Below, piece after piece: positions 48,247 to 59,025 of a stretch of DNA of 64,000 nt. Source of the DNA: Cytospora piceicola (Eukaryota; Ascomycota; Sordariomycetes; Diaporthales; Cytosporaceae); the NCBI GenBank assembly GCA_023375675.1, contig JALQBC010000010.1, positions 868,001 through 932,000 on the forward strand, in the 5' to 3' direction. Position 1 is the stretch's first letter. Each line of letters opens with the position of its first letter. The translations under genes and the position numbers were made by a program. Below the pieces are notes generated by a model. The model was not told the DNA's origin. It made no database searches and worked only from the letters and a program-made list of their open reading frames with translations.

Positions 48247-49954
48247 GGGTGACGTCTGTATCAACATAGCACAACAGTCATTGCCCTGTTTATACTCTGA
48301 AGGTAAATGAATACTTGCAAGGGAGATCAAGATATAAGGATCCGCCTATATGAGACATGGTATTCGTTGACATACCTGCGTATATAGTTGATTCTGTAGA
48401 AGTACATAACAGCTAGACAACTTGTGATTCTCTATCATCTGGCTCTACCCGGGCGGCTTAACATCTGATAGTATCGCCCTAGTACTCCAGGGCTGATAAT
48501 TGCTGATATATCGAGAACTTTAGGATAAGGAGCCTATAGGTCCAGAAATTACCCGCGGGTCAGTAATAGACCTGCTGACCTAATTATCCAGATACCTAGT
48601 TACCGAGTTACCTAGTTACCTAGTTACTTACTATCTTATTATTCCATTCCTATTACTCTATCACCCTATTACTCTATTATCCTATTACTGTATTACCTTA
48701 TTACTGTATTATCTTCTTATTATATTATCCTATTACTGTATTATCCTGCTACTTTATTATCCTGCTACTCTATTATCCTGCTACTTTATTATCTTATTAT
48801 TGTATTATCCTGCTACTCTATTATCCTGCTACTCTATTATCCTGCTACTCTATTATCCTGTTACTCTATTATCCTATTACTTTATTATCCTGTTACTTTA
48901 TTATCCTGTTACTTTATTATCCTGTTACTCTATCATCCTGTTACTCTATCATCCTGTTACTCTATCATCCTATTACTTGATTACTATATTGCCCTATTAC
49001 CTTACTACCTTATTACCTAAGGTACCTACGGGTGAATCTCTCAGTACCATCGTCCTATATATCGATAGAGCGGTGTTAGTTACTGTTCAGATCTCTTAGA
49101 AGTATAAACTTCCCGTTCTAAAACCCGCGTTGCTCCCTCTTTCTTGCACCGTAACAACACAGTACCTACCCCCCGCCCACCTAATATCACTGCTAATTCT
49201 CTAATATTCTGTTTAAAATAACGAACAGCCCCCAAACTGCTCAATCAGGATTGAGCTGAATTGTCACTATTAGGTTACTGCTTATTGCCCTTAGAGCAGT
49301 GCCTCTCTGGGAATCATTACCTTGCAGCTCTTTTGAACCGCAGGACGGCGGTACTGTTCCTGGGCCTAAGTCTACGTCAGTTGAAGGCAGCTCCGAACAT
49401 GCTCACTAAAGAGAGGAAGGTAGTAGGGAACGAATCGAGCGTAATACATTTGTCTGCCAGTATTCCAAGGGCTCATTACAGAATACAGGCACAGAAATTG
49501 GGGCTTACAAGTACTAACAACTCAAAACACTGACTTTGTAGTAAAAGACTTCTGGTTTTAACGTCCCTAGTATCGGCTTGTTGCACTGGTGCGGGGGGGG
49601 GGGGCGTATGGGCTCAGTCCAAAAGTAAAATACTGGAAGGAAGAAGATGAAAAAGTGAATAGAGAAGAAAACTCGTTCAACCTTTCTTACGAAATAAGGG
49701 GAGATAAATGGAGATGGTTGTGGCTCCAGGGAAGCCCAGCCGGTTGAGGGGGGGGGGTTCCAACAATCTCAGGGTTTGAGCCCTAACCCTTCATTACGCA
49801 TAGAGTGGGTTTGACGGAGATCATCCATGATATCTGCTTCGCCCTTCCACTTGAACCGCGTCACAAGAAAGGCTCATGTGAATACTTACTTGCCCTGTCA
49901 TGGATTACATACAGTGATACTGATAATTCATTCAGTCATTCATAACCATTTAAT
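48247..49954. other. Gene-free, repeat-containing stretch
   Basis: It holds a 16-bp minisatellite (48640-48980), poly-G at 49593-49603 and 49747-49757, and no supported gene. Confidence 0.5.
48590..49020. repeat. Minisatellite, CTATTATCCTGCTACT unit (16 bp)
   Basis: More than 20 imperfect 16-bp units flanked by shorter CTAGTTAC / CTATTAC units. The hydrophobic Tyr/Leu/Ile ORF at 48800-49099 is an artefact. Confidence 0.85.
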
Positions 49955-51554
49955 ATGGCCACAAAAAGGGACATCGACGCCGTCGTGGGCGCGGACAGTG
50001 ACGAGCCCTTGTCGCACGCGTCCAACAAGCGGGCGCGCAACTCAGGCAACCAAAGGAAGTCGAAGTATTCGCAAGAGCCGCAAACAGATCTGACCTACGG
50101 CCAACGATCCTGCTTCCCCAGCCTGGATCATTCCATCGGCAACAGCGACGAGGACCTCGACTTTGAGGATGAATCGGACGCGCTCGCGTACCTCCAATCT
50201 GTCCGGTAAGCCTGCCTATCCATTCCTACAGTACAACCCTCCTAGGACGCACCCCGTCACCACATTTTGGACTCTGGCTGAACCATGCTTTGATACTCTC
50301 CCTTCTTGCAGTGTGACAATATACTGATATGGTGAGTACAACAGTCAACAAGCCAGCGGCATCCCCCACCTCCTCGTCGCACCGAGGTCAGGACCACAAC
50401 TCCCCCCGCCCCGCGCAACAGACGGCCTAGCCTACGACGACGACGACACCGGCGCAGGCGAGGAAGAACCAGTAGACCGCAGTATCTACGAAGACGGCCA
50501 CGACGACGCAAGGGGCTTCTACGAGGACGGCGCATACACCGCAGCCCCCGACAACCTCGACACAAACCACCACACACACGCCGGGGCAGAAGCCGCCGAC
50601 GAAGCAGCCAGGATCGCCGAGGCCTACTTCACCTCCATCACGACGCAGTTCGCCGCCCTCCGCCGGCGCCTCCGCCTCGACCCCCCGCCGGCCGCGCTCG
50701 CCGCGCTCTCCCGGGACCAGTCCCCGCACGTGGGGCGCTTCGGCTCCGGGTCCAAGACCTTCAGCGTGTGGTCCTCGCGGGTGCGGGACGCGGACCCGGC
50801 GCCGGCGCAGGTCGCGGCCATGGACAAGGGCGCCGCGCTGCGGGTGCTGCGGGTCGTGCTGGGCGGCAAGTTCCTGCGGCGCGGCGCGGAGCTGCGCGAG
50901 AGGACGTCGCGCTGGCTGTGGGCGCTGCTGGCGCGGCTGCCCGGAAGGGGGGAGCTGGACCACATGGAGGTGGGGTACGTGCGCGAGCTGGGCAAGAGGG
51001 CCGCGCTGCTGATGCACTCCCTGCGGGAGATGGCGGAGCTGAGGAGGGAGGTTGAGGAGGATGATGGCCTGGAGGGTGGCGAGGAGGACTGGGCTGGTGA
51101 AGGTGAGGTTGTGGATGACGAGGGAGGTGACTTGGCGCCGGCGAAGGGGGAGGACGAGGCTACACCGGCGGACGACCACCAGCAGCAAGAGACGCCTGCG
51201 GAAGTCTCTTCGGACCCTGTGAGATCGTCCTCAACTGCACCGACCAGCATCCCCGACGCTAAGGGCGAGGCGGATGAGATGGAAGATGGTGAGGTTGATG
51301 AGTCGGCACCCATGGACATCGACGAAGGCGGTGATGTCGAGTCCGCCAAGGCGAGACTCCTTGCTAACCTGGCTGCGCTGGATGACTATGAGTCGGGCAG
51401 TAAGACTGCTGACCAGGCAGAAGAGCCAGCCTTTGACCCGGCTAGGGCGCGGATGAATATGCGGGCCACGCTGAACATGATCCTGACCGTGGCCGGCGAG
51501 TTCTACGGGCAGAGGGATCTGCTCGAGTTTCGGGACCCCTTCCATGGGCTTTGA
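49955..51554 (+). CDS. Gemin2/Brr1-like snRNP assembly factor
   Basis: Two exons (49955-50205 and 50345-51554; 139-nt intron GTAAGC...ACAACAG) give 486 aa. The splice joins ALAYLQSVR to QQASGIPHLLVAPR, a block conserved in fungal Gemin2-type proteins, then the paired RSIYEDG and FYEDGAYTAAP. The core has FAALRRRLRLD, VGRFGSGSKTFSVWSSR, ALRVLRVVLGGKFLRRG, RTSRWLWALLARLPGRGELD and YVRELGKRAALLM, typical of the helical SIP1 domain. The acidic C-terminal half ends ARMNMRATLNMILTVAGEFY. By family it supports Sm-ring assembly on snRNAs and acts in cytoplasm and nucleus. An earlier acceptor at 50312 would open into TGA, so 50345 was chosen. Confidence 0.82.
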
Positions 51555-51950
51555 ACCACAAGTGTCACGGTACAGCAATAACCCCAGGTGAGGTTAACGG
51601 TGGGTGGGCAATTTTCGAGTTATCGCAATATCACCCATTTGTAGCAGCTTTCTGGCTACTGGCTACAAGCCTTGATTTTACTGCGTAGCTCAAACTCGCG
51701 GGTTCATGACAGTACAAAATAATGATTTTTCTTTGCCCTTGTCGCAAAGAATATAGTGAGACAGATACCCAATTACCTCTCGGAAGGGCTGATCCAAATC
51801 CCCCTTCCCATAACGCCACGCTGATGATGGTTACAAATGAAACCAAACGCCATCCATGAACCCCCAAACCGTTAGACAACAGTTCCTGTTCCAACAAAAT
51901 CGACATCGTAACTCGTCAATCCCATTCCCTCTTTTCCATCACAATGCTCA
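51555..51950. other. Convergent 3' region
   Basis: It holds the 3' ends of the Gemin2-like gene and the RNR-inhibitor gene. No other feature was seen. Confidence 0.5.
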
Positions 51951-52850
51951 TCAAATCTCCATGGCATCACCTGCCAACGCCTTATAATCCAAGAAATCCG
52001 CATCGGGAAAGTCTTCGTCCACAACCATATTCTCCTGGCCCAGCTGATCCAGAGCCAAAGCCCCATCAGCGCCAGCGACGGCCACCAGGGGCACAGCCCT
52101 GGATCCCGCCTTGAAGTTGTTTCGCCTGTTTTTCTTAGGGACGGCCATCACCCGAGTATTTTCCCACCCAGCCGGCACCAAGCTCCGCGGGCTAACCTCC
52201 CCGTCCATCCAGTCCCCACGGGGCACCTGCAGAGAGCGCGTCACAGATGGCGCGTCGCCATCCTCCTCGCTGTAGATGCGCTTGCGGGTTGGGGCCGGGC
52301 TCGTCTTGATTGAGAGTGTGGGCAGGGTGGGACTGGCGGTGCTCTGGACGGACTCTTGGCTGCTGGAGAGGGAGGGTACGTCGTCGATGCTGGGGACGGA
52401 TCCATGCCGGAAGGTGTCGGAGGATAGAGAGGGCGTGGTGAATTCGAAGATGGTATCGGGTTGTGACGATAGGCCGCCGACCTTGTTGATGCCGCAGAAG
52501 GGGAGTAGTTCCCGCTGGCCCGAGACAGACGGCGGAGCTTGTGCGCCAGGGATCTGACCAGCGGTGCTTTTGGCGGTTTCCTTGCTGTCTGCCCAGAGGT
52601 TGAAGGCGCTGTAGCTGCCGGTCTTGTAGCCCTCGGGCACGGACTTGCGGACCCGCATGCCGACGTTGATCAGGTTGGATTGGGTCTCGGCGGGCAGTTC
52701 AGCCCTGATCGCCGCCAAGGAGCCGCTGTCATCGGCACCAGAGTTCGAGCTTGCAAGAGTGCCAGTCGTAGGGAAGAAGGAGGTGATCTGCCGCTGAGCG
52801 GGATCGCTGGCAGCGCCGGCGAATTGACGCTTGGTTCGTGGAGCTGCCAT
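51951..52850 (-). CDS. Ribonucleotide reductase inhibitor (Spd1/Dif1-type)
   Basis: A single exon gives 299 aa from MAAPRTKRQF; an in-frame ATG six codons upstream (52868) is possible. The diagnostic block is VGMRVRKSVPEGYKT followed by GSYSAFNLW at about residues 63-87, the core of the RNR_inhib family (S. pombe Spd1, yeast Dif1). These small disordered proteins control the location or activity of ribonucleotide reductase and are destroyed in S phase or after damage. N-terminal QRQITSFFPTTG resembles a PCNA-interacting box (QxxITSFF), which would fit PCNA-linked CRL4-Cdt2 degradation as known for Spd1. The remainder is Ser/Pro-rich with an acidic end (VVDEDFPDADFLDYKAL). Confidence 0.8.
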   Translation of the reverse strand: MAAPRTKRQFAGAASDPAQRQITSFFPTTGTLASSNSGADDSGSLAAIRAELPAETQSNLINVGMRVRKSVPEGYKTGSYSAFNLWADSKETAKSTAGQIPGAQAPPSVSGQRELLPFCGINKVGGLSSQPDTIFEFTTPSLSSDTFRHGSVPSIDDVPSLSSSQESVQSTASPTLPTLSIKTSPAPTRKRIYSEEDGDAPSVTRSLQVPRGDWMDGEVSPRSLVPAGWENTRVMAVPKKNRRNNFKAGSRAVPLVAVAGADGALALDQLGQENMVVDEDFPDADFLDYKALAGDAMEI

Positions 52851-54555
52851 GACTGCTGTCCGAGACAATATGTCTTGGAACTGGATGACTGCAGATGAAG
52901 GCGGGATAATTGTAGATGTTTGATGAGTTTCGCCTGTTGTGTCACGGAATTGTTCAGCCCAGGTTGGTAGCCGTGATGTGTCTCGTAACGCAAACGACTG
53001 AACACAGGATTACAGTGTATGACGGAGCGTTGGAAGCTGAAAGTTGGATTTGGGGATTGATGACTGGAGATTAGGTGATCGGTTTGGAAGGAGGGATAAT
53101 GAGTGGAGCTTGGTGTTTTGTCGTAAAGGGAAAAAGAAAAGTGACAGAGCAGGTTGTTGTTTACTTGGTGAAACTTTGCGTCAGGAAAATGACGAAAAAA
53201 GTTGGGCACTGCCAGACTGGAGAGGCTGGAGCTCCAGGGACCTTCAGAAGCCCCGTTTGTAGTGATACATGTGCAGAAACGGGTGGGGAAGTCGCGGTCG
53301 GTGGTTCTCGCGTTCTTCCGCGTTGGAGACGTGTAAAGAGCTTGGGACTTAGTCAGCGCAACCAAAGCCTGATTCGATTGGTCGATGGTGACTTCACAAC
53401 AGGCGCATTATTAGATAAGCACTTGCACCTGTACTCCGGCCCGCCAGTTTCTGTCCAATCACGTCATTCTTTACTTCACTTCACTCTATGTTTCCCGGTA
53501 ACGACGAGGTATCTTATCTATAAGTACACGGCATATTGACATGGCCGCCACTCAGATGCATGTGATGCCCAGTAGTTACGAGTTACATAGGAGAGATATT
53601 TGACGAGAAGCAGCTGCAATAGATCGGTCAAAGAATGAAGAACGAAGCCACGCCGTGTTTACCATCATGAAGGGTGTATTTGCAAGGTACCGTAGGCAAA
53701 GGAAACGTTGCAGAAGATTTCTCGAAATACACGATGTATATTGCAAGTTTCTGGAAAGGTGGCTCGACTCCAGTCGCCACTGATTTGCATTATCATCAGC
53801 AGGATGAGCCTGTGGATCGTCATGTACAGCGACCGGTCTACTTAACAGTAGAGACGGCATTTCAGGGGCATGCCCGTAGTCTGATATGATAATAATGGCA
53901 ATCTTGTACGATGGGCATAAACAGGAAGCTGTTCCATGGTGGAAGGACAGTCCTGTAAGGCGGTTGGCTACTGGAGTCACAGCATATCACCATACACACA
54001 TGTACAACACCATAGACCACATGTTTGTGAATCCATTGAATTGCAAATCGCGAAGCACTCCGAGTTCCTCCCAGACCGCCCTCGGGTACGGGTATAGCGA
54101 TCCTCAATCAGCGATCCACGTCATCACGTCTAGCAGCCTGCCGACCAGCTTCATCTCACAACACTTTGCAGATGAATCTAAACGCTCGTGAAAATGCCCA
54201 TTTCCGGCTATCCACCCAATGCAGTAAATATCCTGCGCAACTGACACACTCGTAACACGACACGCGAGAGGACGACCAAAAAGGGGAATCTTTGGTTTTC
54301 GTGTGGTGGTGAACGAAAAGTCGATTGATGATGATGCAAGATATCCGGACCCCAAACGCCCCCTCCATTTTTCTCGATGAGGTGAATTTTGGATGTTCCA
54401 TCTTCTACCCGCAACACAAACAAGGGCGGCCGAGCATCATGTAAACTAAACGCCCATGTCGAGAGTATGCCTTGCAGATATCCGATGTGCCATCAACCGA
54501 ACCGGTTTTCATTGTCGTAAACAGCCGTAAGGAAAGGAAGCCCGATGCGAGGCAT
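52851..54555. other. Gene-free stretch, about 1.7 kb
   Basis: It holds the 5' region of the RNR-inhibitor gene and the 3' flank of eS27. No supported ORF was found. Confidence 0.45.
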
Positions 54556-55220
54556 CTACTTCCGTCGGAAAGAGCAGCCCTCGGTCAGTCGTGCCTTACC
54601 ACCGGTGGGTTGGCAGAGGACAGTGGTGCAGCCCTGGCAGATAACGACGGTCTGGGCGTGGGAGAAGACAGTGGTGATGGTGAAGCATCCGGGGCACTTG
54701 ACGTCCATGAAGAAGGATCGGGGGCCGGGCACAAGGGTCTGTATGCAGTGTTAGCCAACGCTCCGACTCGAGGCGGCGACACCGTCGACACCCTATATAG
54801 GCATCACTGGTATTGGCTTTTGAGTCGTACCTTGAGCTTGTGCTTCTTGGCCTCAGCAGCAGGGCTGGGGTTGAGGAGATCGACAGCGAGAACCTATTGA
54901 GGACGAGAGTTAGTATCGTCAATTCGAGAGAATGTGCATCCTCATCAGTGCGGAGACGAGTTCATTCAAAGAGCAGAGGTCCGCCACTCCGTAATGCAAT
55001 CGAGTATCAGGATCCGTTTCCAAATCGCCTTGGGTTCCTCCTCTTCGGTGCTGAGTTTGTGTTGTTCGTGGCCGTGTCCGTGTGTCCTTCCCCATCCGTG
55101 TGTCTCCTCCATCGATTCTGATTGATCTTGTGCGAATTTTGTGTCGTCGGGCGCACCGTTTCCACCCACTTGACTGCATTACAGAGCGGCTGGGCATCAT
55201 GATCGAGATCGGCTTACCAT
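54556..55220 (-). CDS. RPS27: 40S ribosomal protein eS27
   Basis: Three exons (55220-55218, 54893-54831 and 54738-54556; introns 324 and 92 nt) give exactly 82 aa, the family length. The first exon is only the ATG, followed by GTAAGC. The protein reads [20 protein letters not shown], then [20 protein letters not shown], then [20 protein letters not shown] and [10 protein letters not shown]. The four zinc-binding cysteines are present as CPGC and CQGC (with the later Cys residues conserved). It is a structural protein of the small subunit and is divergent from the Plp2 gene. Confidence 0.95.
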
Positions 55221-55963
55221 CTTGACTGATTTTGTCGAACTTTGATCTGAGTCGAATCGAGTTAATTGTCGGTTAATTGACGAGATGTGCTGACGGCTCG
55301 TGGTCGATGACTGGATGGTCAGGACGAGGTCTCGCGGTGGATGGCTAGGCGGGAAGAAAAGTTCGTTGGGGGGCGCTCCAGTTTCCACACAGCAAGCGGC
55401 AAAGCTTGAAGAGGCGCTCGGGCCACCAAAGCCCTAGGAGGTGCACGTGACTTTGCCTGCGGACTGTTTCTCCGCTCTGACCATCGCATATGCGCTACTG
55501 TGTACCCGGGCTCAGATGCAGGGATCCTCGGGTCTCCCTGCCAGGCCTGCCCAGCCCTTGTCGGATCTGGTCTCTGGTCTCTTGCCCAAGGTGCTTTCAG
55601 TTGGGGGACCCCCACTGTGGGGTTGCCGAAGCTCCAAAGTGCTGTCGGTGTCCTGAACCCTTTGGACCGTGAAGACATCTGGAGCTTTCCAATCTCGAGT
55701 AACATTATTCAAGTCAAAGCTTGAAGTCAACTTTGAACCAACCTCAACTACAAGACCTAACTTCGACTTCTGCCTACCACCTCGTCGCCTCCCCCCTTGG
55801 TCTATACCAGATCCCTTGTGTTTTCACACACCACGTGCTCCATCCAGGCCGCAGCCAAGTAACCCGTACTCAATACAATTGGGGTACCCCTCGATCTGTT
55901 ACCCCTGACGTATCCTCACGAGTTACTCTTGCCTCTACCAACACCACTCACCATCTTGCAAAT
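55221..55963. promoter_or_regulatory. Divergent promoter between RPS27 and PLP2
   Basis: 743 bp separate two housekeeping start codons on opposite strands. No ORF with support lies within it. Core elements were not pinned down. Confidence 0.5.
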
Positions 55964-56800
55964 ATGGCTGCACCAGGAGACCAGCGGATAGCAGTCCCCA
56001 TAGACGACCCAAATGCCGATACAGAATGGTACGATCTGCCATTCTCCTCTTTCGTCATCCCCTTCAATAGCTAAAATGGCCACAGGAACGACATTCTGCG
56101 GAAGCACGGCGTCATCCCTGAAAAGCCCCCAAGTCCCACGCCTATGATCGAGGAGGCCATCAACGAAGCCCGAAGACTTGCACACGAGAACCGACTAGAG
56201 GGCAAAGATCTCGACGAGCTGGACGAGCTTGAAGACGACGAGGACGATGAGTTCCTGGAGCAGTACCGACAAAAGCGCATGGCCGAGATCAACTCCTTGC
56301 AGAAGAAGTCCATCCACGGCAGCGTATACCCTCTGTCAAAACCAGACTACCAACGGGAGGTCACAGAGGCTTCCAACAACGGGCCCGTGTTTGTCCAGTT
56401 GACGTCGTCTGCCGGCGGTAGCAACGTCGAGTCGAGGGTGCTGTCCGAGCTGTGGAAGCAGGCAGCCCGGGAGTACGGAGACATCAAGTTCTGCGAGATG
56501 AGGGCCTCTCAAGCCATCGAGAACTACCCAGAGAAGAACTGTCCTACGATACTGGTCTACAGGAACGGAGATATTGTCAAGCAGGTCGTCACGCTCGTCA
56601 CGGTGGGAGGCGTGCGCATGAGCATGTTGGACCTGGACAAGATCCTGGTGGAAGTCGGTGCCGTGCCCGACCGCGACATGAGAGTGTTGAAACGACGAAG
56701 AGAGGCCGAGGATGCCGAGGAGGAGAGGCTCATGATGGGCGCCAAGGGCATCAAGAGCAGCAACCCGGCTGCTAACGATTCCGACGAGGACTGGGACTGA
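55964..56800 (+). CDS. PLP2: Phosducin-like protein 2 (Plp2/PDCL3/VIAF type)
   Basis: Two exons (55964-56028 and 56086-56800; 57-nt intron GTACGA...CACAG) give 259 aa. The splice restores NADTEWNDILRKHGVIPEK, the signature start of the family. Helical acidic N-terminal part: EEAINEARRLAHENRLEGKD, then DELDELEDDEDDEFLEQYRQ. The thioredoxin-like fold follows with PVFVQLTSS, KFCEMRASQAIENYPEKNCP and TILVYRNGDIVKQVV; the usual CxxC is absent, as in relatives. The acidic tail ends SDEDWD. Plp2 is an essential cofactor of the CCT chaperonin for actin and tubulin folding in yeast; that role is inferred by family. Confidence 0.93.
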
Positions 56801-57160
56801 ACGACTGCTCGAAGCAGGCACCGCGAATGCACCAAAAAGGGCACGTGAACAGCCACACAGCCGTCAGTGACTCGGATGACTATCGGCAGTCTTGTAGGCT
56901 CCCGAACGCCTGCACCAGACCAACCAAGGGAGGACAACCCGTTGTCGACGAACTAGAAGCCGCTCTTGTCTCTTAAGCCTGGGCTGAGGTCTATGATATG
57001 TCGAGTGGCAATGTGCACAGCATCGCATTGCGATAATTTCCCGATTTTGGAGATAAGGCTTATGCGTAGCTAGAAACGCTGTCATATATACAAAATCCAA
57101 AATCCAAAATCCAGACCTATCCTCGTGTTCAACCTCTGACCTGGGACAATGCTTCCACAA
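56801..57160. other. Convergent 3' region
   Basis: It holds the 3' ends of PLP2 and the permease gene. Nothing else was seen. Confidence 0.5.
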
Positions 57161-59025
57161 TCACAGGCGGTACTGTTTCAACTGTTAGTAAACACTGGCA
57201 GACCAGGTCATAGGAGCAACAACTTACCCTGAACTCCAGGTTTTGCTTGTCCGTGAGGTCAAGGAACTCGCTGTTCTCCTTGTGGTCCACTCCAGCCACA
57301 AGCTTGTCCCTACGCTTGTTCTCATAGGTGTAATAGGCCATCAGAACAGCCATCATGCAACAAGCAAAGGCAGTGGTCACGACTATGGCGATTTTGGCGG
57401 GTATGTACTCGGGCGCATCCTTGCCCCTGAAAGTCAAAGGACCAATGATGTTTCCGAGGCCTACACATACGTGGTTAGCTTTTCCGATCTGGCGGTATCT
57501 TTCACGAGGTGAAACAGAAACTTTGTGGTGTGGCTTACAGAACGACATCAGGAGGATCGCATTCATGGTCACCTTCTTCGTATGCCCCGCGTAGTTCGCC
57601 CCGGCATACGAGTACAGCAACGGCAAGCCCGCCCCGATCACGTTGGTGAGGTAGTTGCCCGCCAGCTTGGCCCCCTTGTTGTCGTCGGGCGTGAAGGCCA
57701 GGAGGCAGCCACCGACGACGCCCCCGAGGAGCATATACGCGATGAAGATCGGGCCGCGCATGCTGTAACGACCCGCCAGGTAAGTCCCGCCGATCACGGC
57801 GATGCACGTGACGACGCCCGAGGGGACGGAAAGCAGGGCCGTCTCCTTGGACGTGTACCCGAAGCTCTTGATGATGGTGGCCTGGTACGAGCTCACGGCG
57901 CCGTTGGGGACGGTGCCCGAGATGGTGGTCAGGCTGATGAGCCAGGTCTGCGGGTCCAGGAGGCACTCCCAGGCCTGGTACGCCTTGAAGTGCTTGTTCT
58001 CGATGCCCGTCCTGTTCTCCCGCAGGCGCTCGATGGCCCAGATCTTCTCGTCCCGCGTCAGGAACGTGCTCTTCATGGGGCTGTCGGGCACGACCCACAT
58101 GGTCAGCGCGCCGACGGAGATGGTGATGAGCCCGAACACGAGGAACATGATCTGCCAGCTGCTGAAGGTCGTGCCGGCCGTGTAGTGCTGGAAGCCGAAG
58201 CTGGCCAGCGCGCCGATGATGGTGCCGGTGCCGGTGCCCACGTACCAGAAGCCCATGCGCGGCGGCTGCTCGGTCCGCTTGTACCACATTGTCGTGATGA
58301 GGATCAGGGCGGGCGCGATGGCGGACTCGAAGCAGCCCAGCAGGACGCGCAGGGTGACGAGCCCGGCCCAGTTCTTGGCGGTGCTGACCAGGGTGGTCAT
58401 GAGGCCCCATAGCATGACGTTGGCGCCGAGGTATTTGGCCGTGGGCAGGCGCTGCATGAGGTAGCCTGTGGGGAGCTCGAAGGCGAGGTAGGTCACGTAG
58501 AAGACGAGGGCGAGCTGGGAGAACTGGTCGGATGTGACTGCGGTGTTGTTGGATGGTCAGCACTTTTTGTTTCTGGATGTCTAGAGGCAGAGCGTTGAGA
58601 TTGCCGTGCTGCTAGTGTTCCTCGAGAAAACGGAACGTCTTGGAAGGGGGCCATACGCACTGTTCGTGTCATCCTTCAGGCCCATCACGTTGGCATAGTT
58701 CACGAGTGTCTTGTCGAGGTATTGAAGGTTGTAGCAAGCCCCTGGGAGTTCCGTGTTAGCATAATCAAGAATACTACTTCGTGGAAGAAACATGTCTCGG
58801 AGACGTACACATCAAGGGCATAATCCGCCAGTCAATCTTGCGAACCAGTTTCTTCTCGTCCATTTCGGTCATAATCCCGATCTCCTCTGTAGCCAAGAAC
58901 TCCAGAGCAGCATCGACATTTTTGTGCTCCAGCGCCTGCTTCTCGGGGTCCATGATGGCGGATTTCTCCATCATGACCTTGTCGTCCGTGGAACTCGCCT
59001 GACCGTGTGGTATATCTCCGTCCAT
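57161..59025 (-). CDS. MFS permease, Dal5/allantoate (ACS) family
   Basis: Five exons (59025-58809, 58741-58661, 58537-57539, 57460-57228 and 57172-57161) give 513 aa; the last exon is YRL plus stop. The cytosolic N-terminus ends KKLVRKIDWRIMPLMWACY, the usual entry to TM1 in this family, then QYLDKTLVNYANVMGLKDD. Other blocks are FELPTGYLMQRLPTAKYLG, LLGCFESAIAPALILITTMW, RMGFWYVGTGTGTIIGAL and WVVPDSPMKSTFLTRDEK. The C-terminal end LDLTDKQNLEFRYRL matches the Dal5-type tail. About 12 membrane segments are visible. Relatives carry allantoate, nicotinate, pantothenate or other small acids in plasma membrane; the substrate here cannot be told from sequence. Confidence 0.9.

Noticed and set aside
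48800..49099. 99-aa hydrophobic ORF that looks like a membrane protein
   Set aside because: It is encoded by the 16-bp minisatellite; the Tyr/Leu/Ile pattern is a repeat artefact.
57525..58563. 295-aa plus and 342-aa minus ORFs over the permease gene
   Set aside because: They are frame shadows of the MFS coding sequence, with His/Arg/Gly-rich low-complexity translations.
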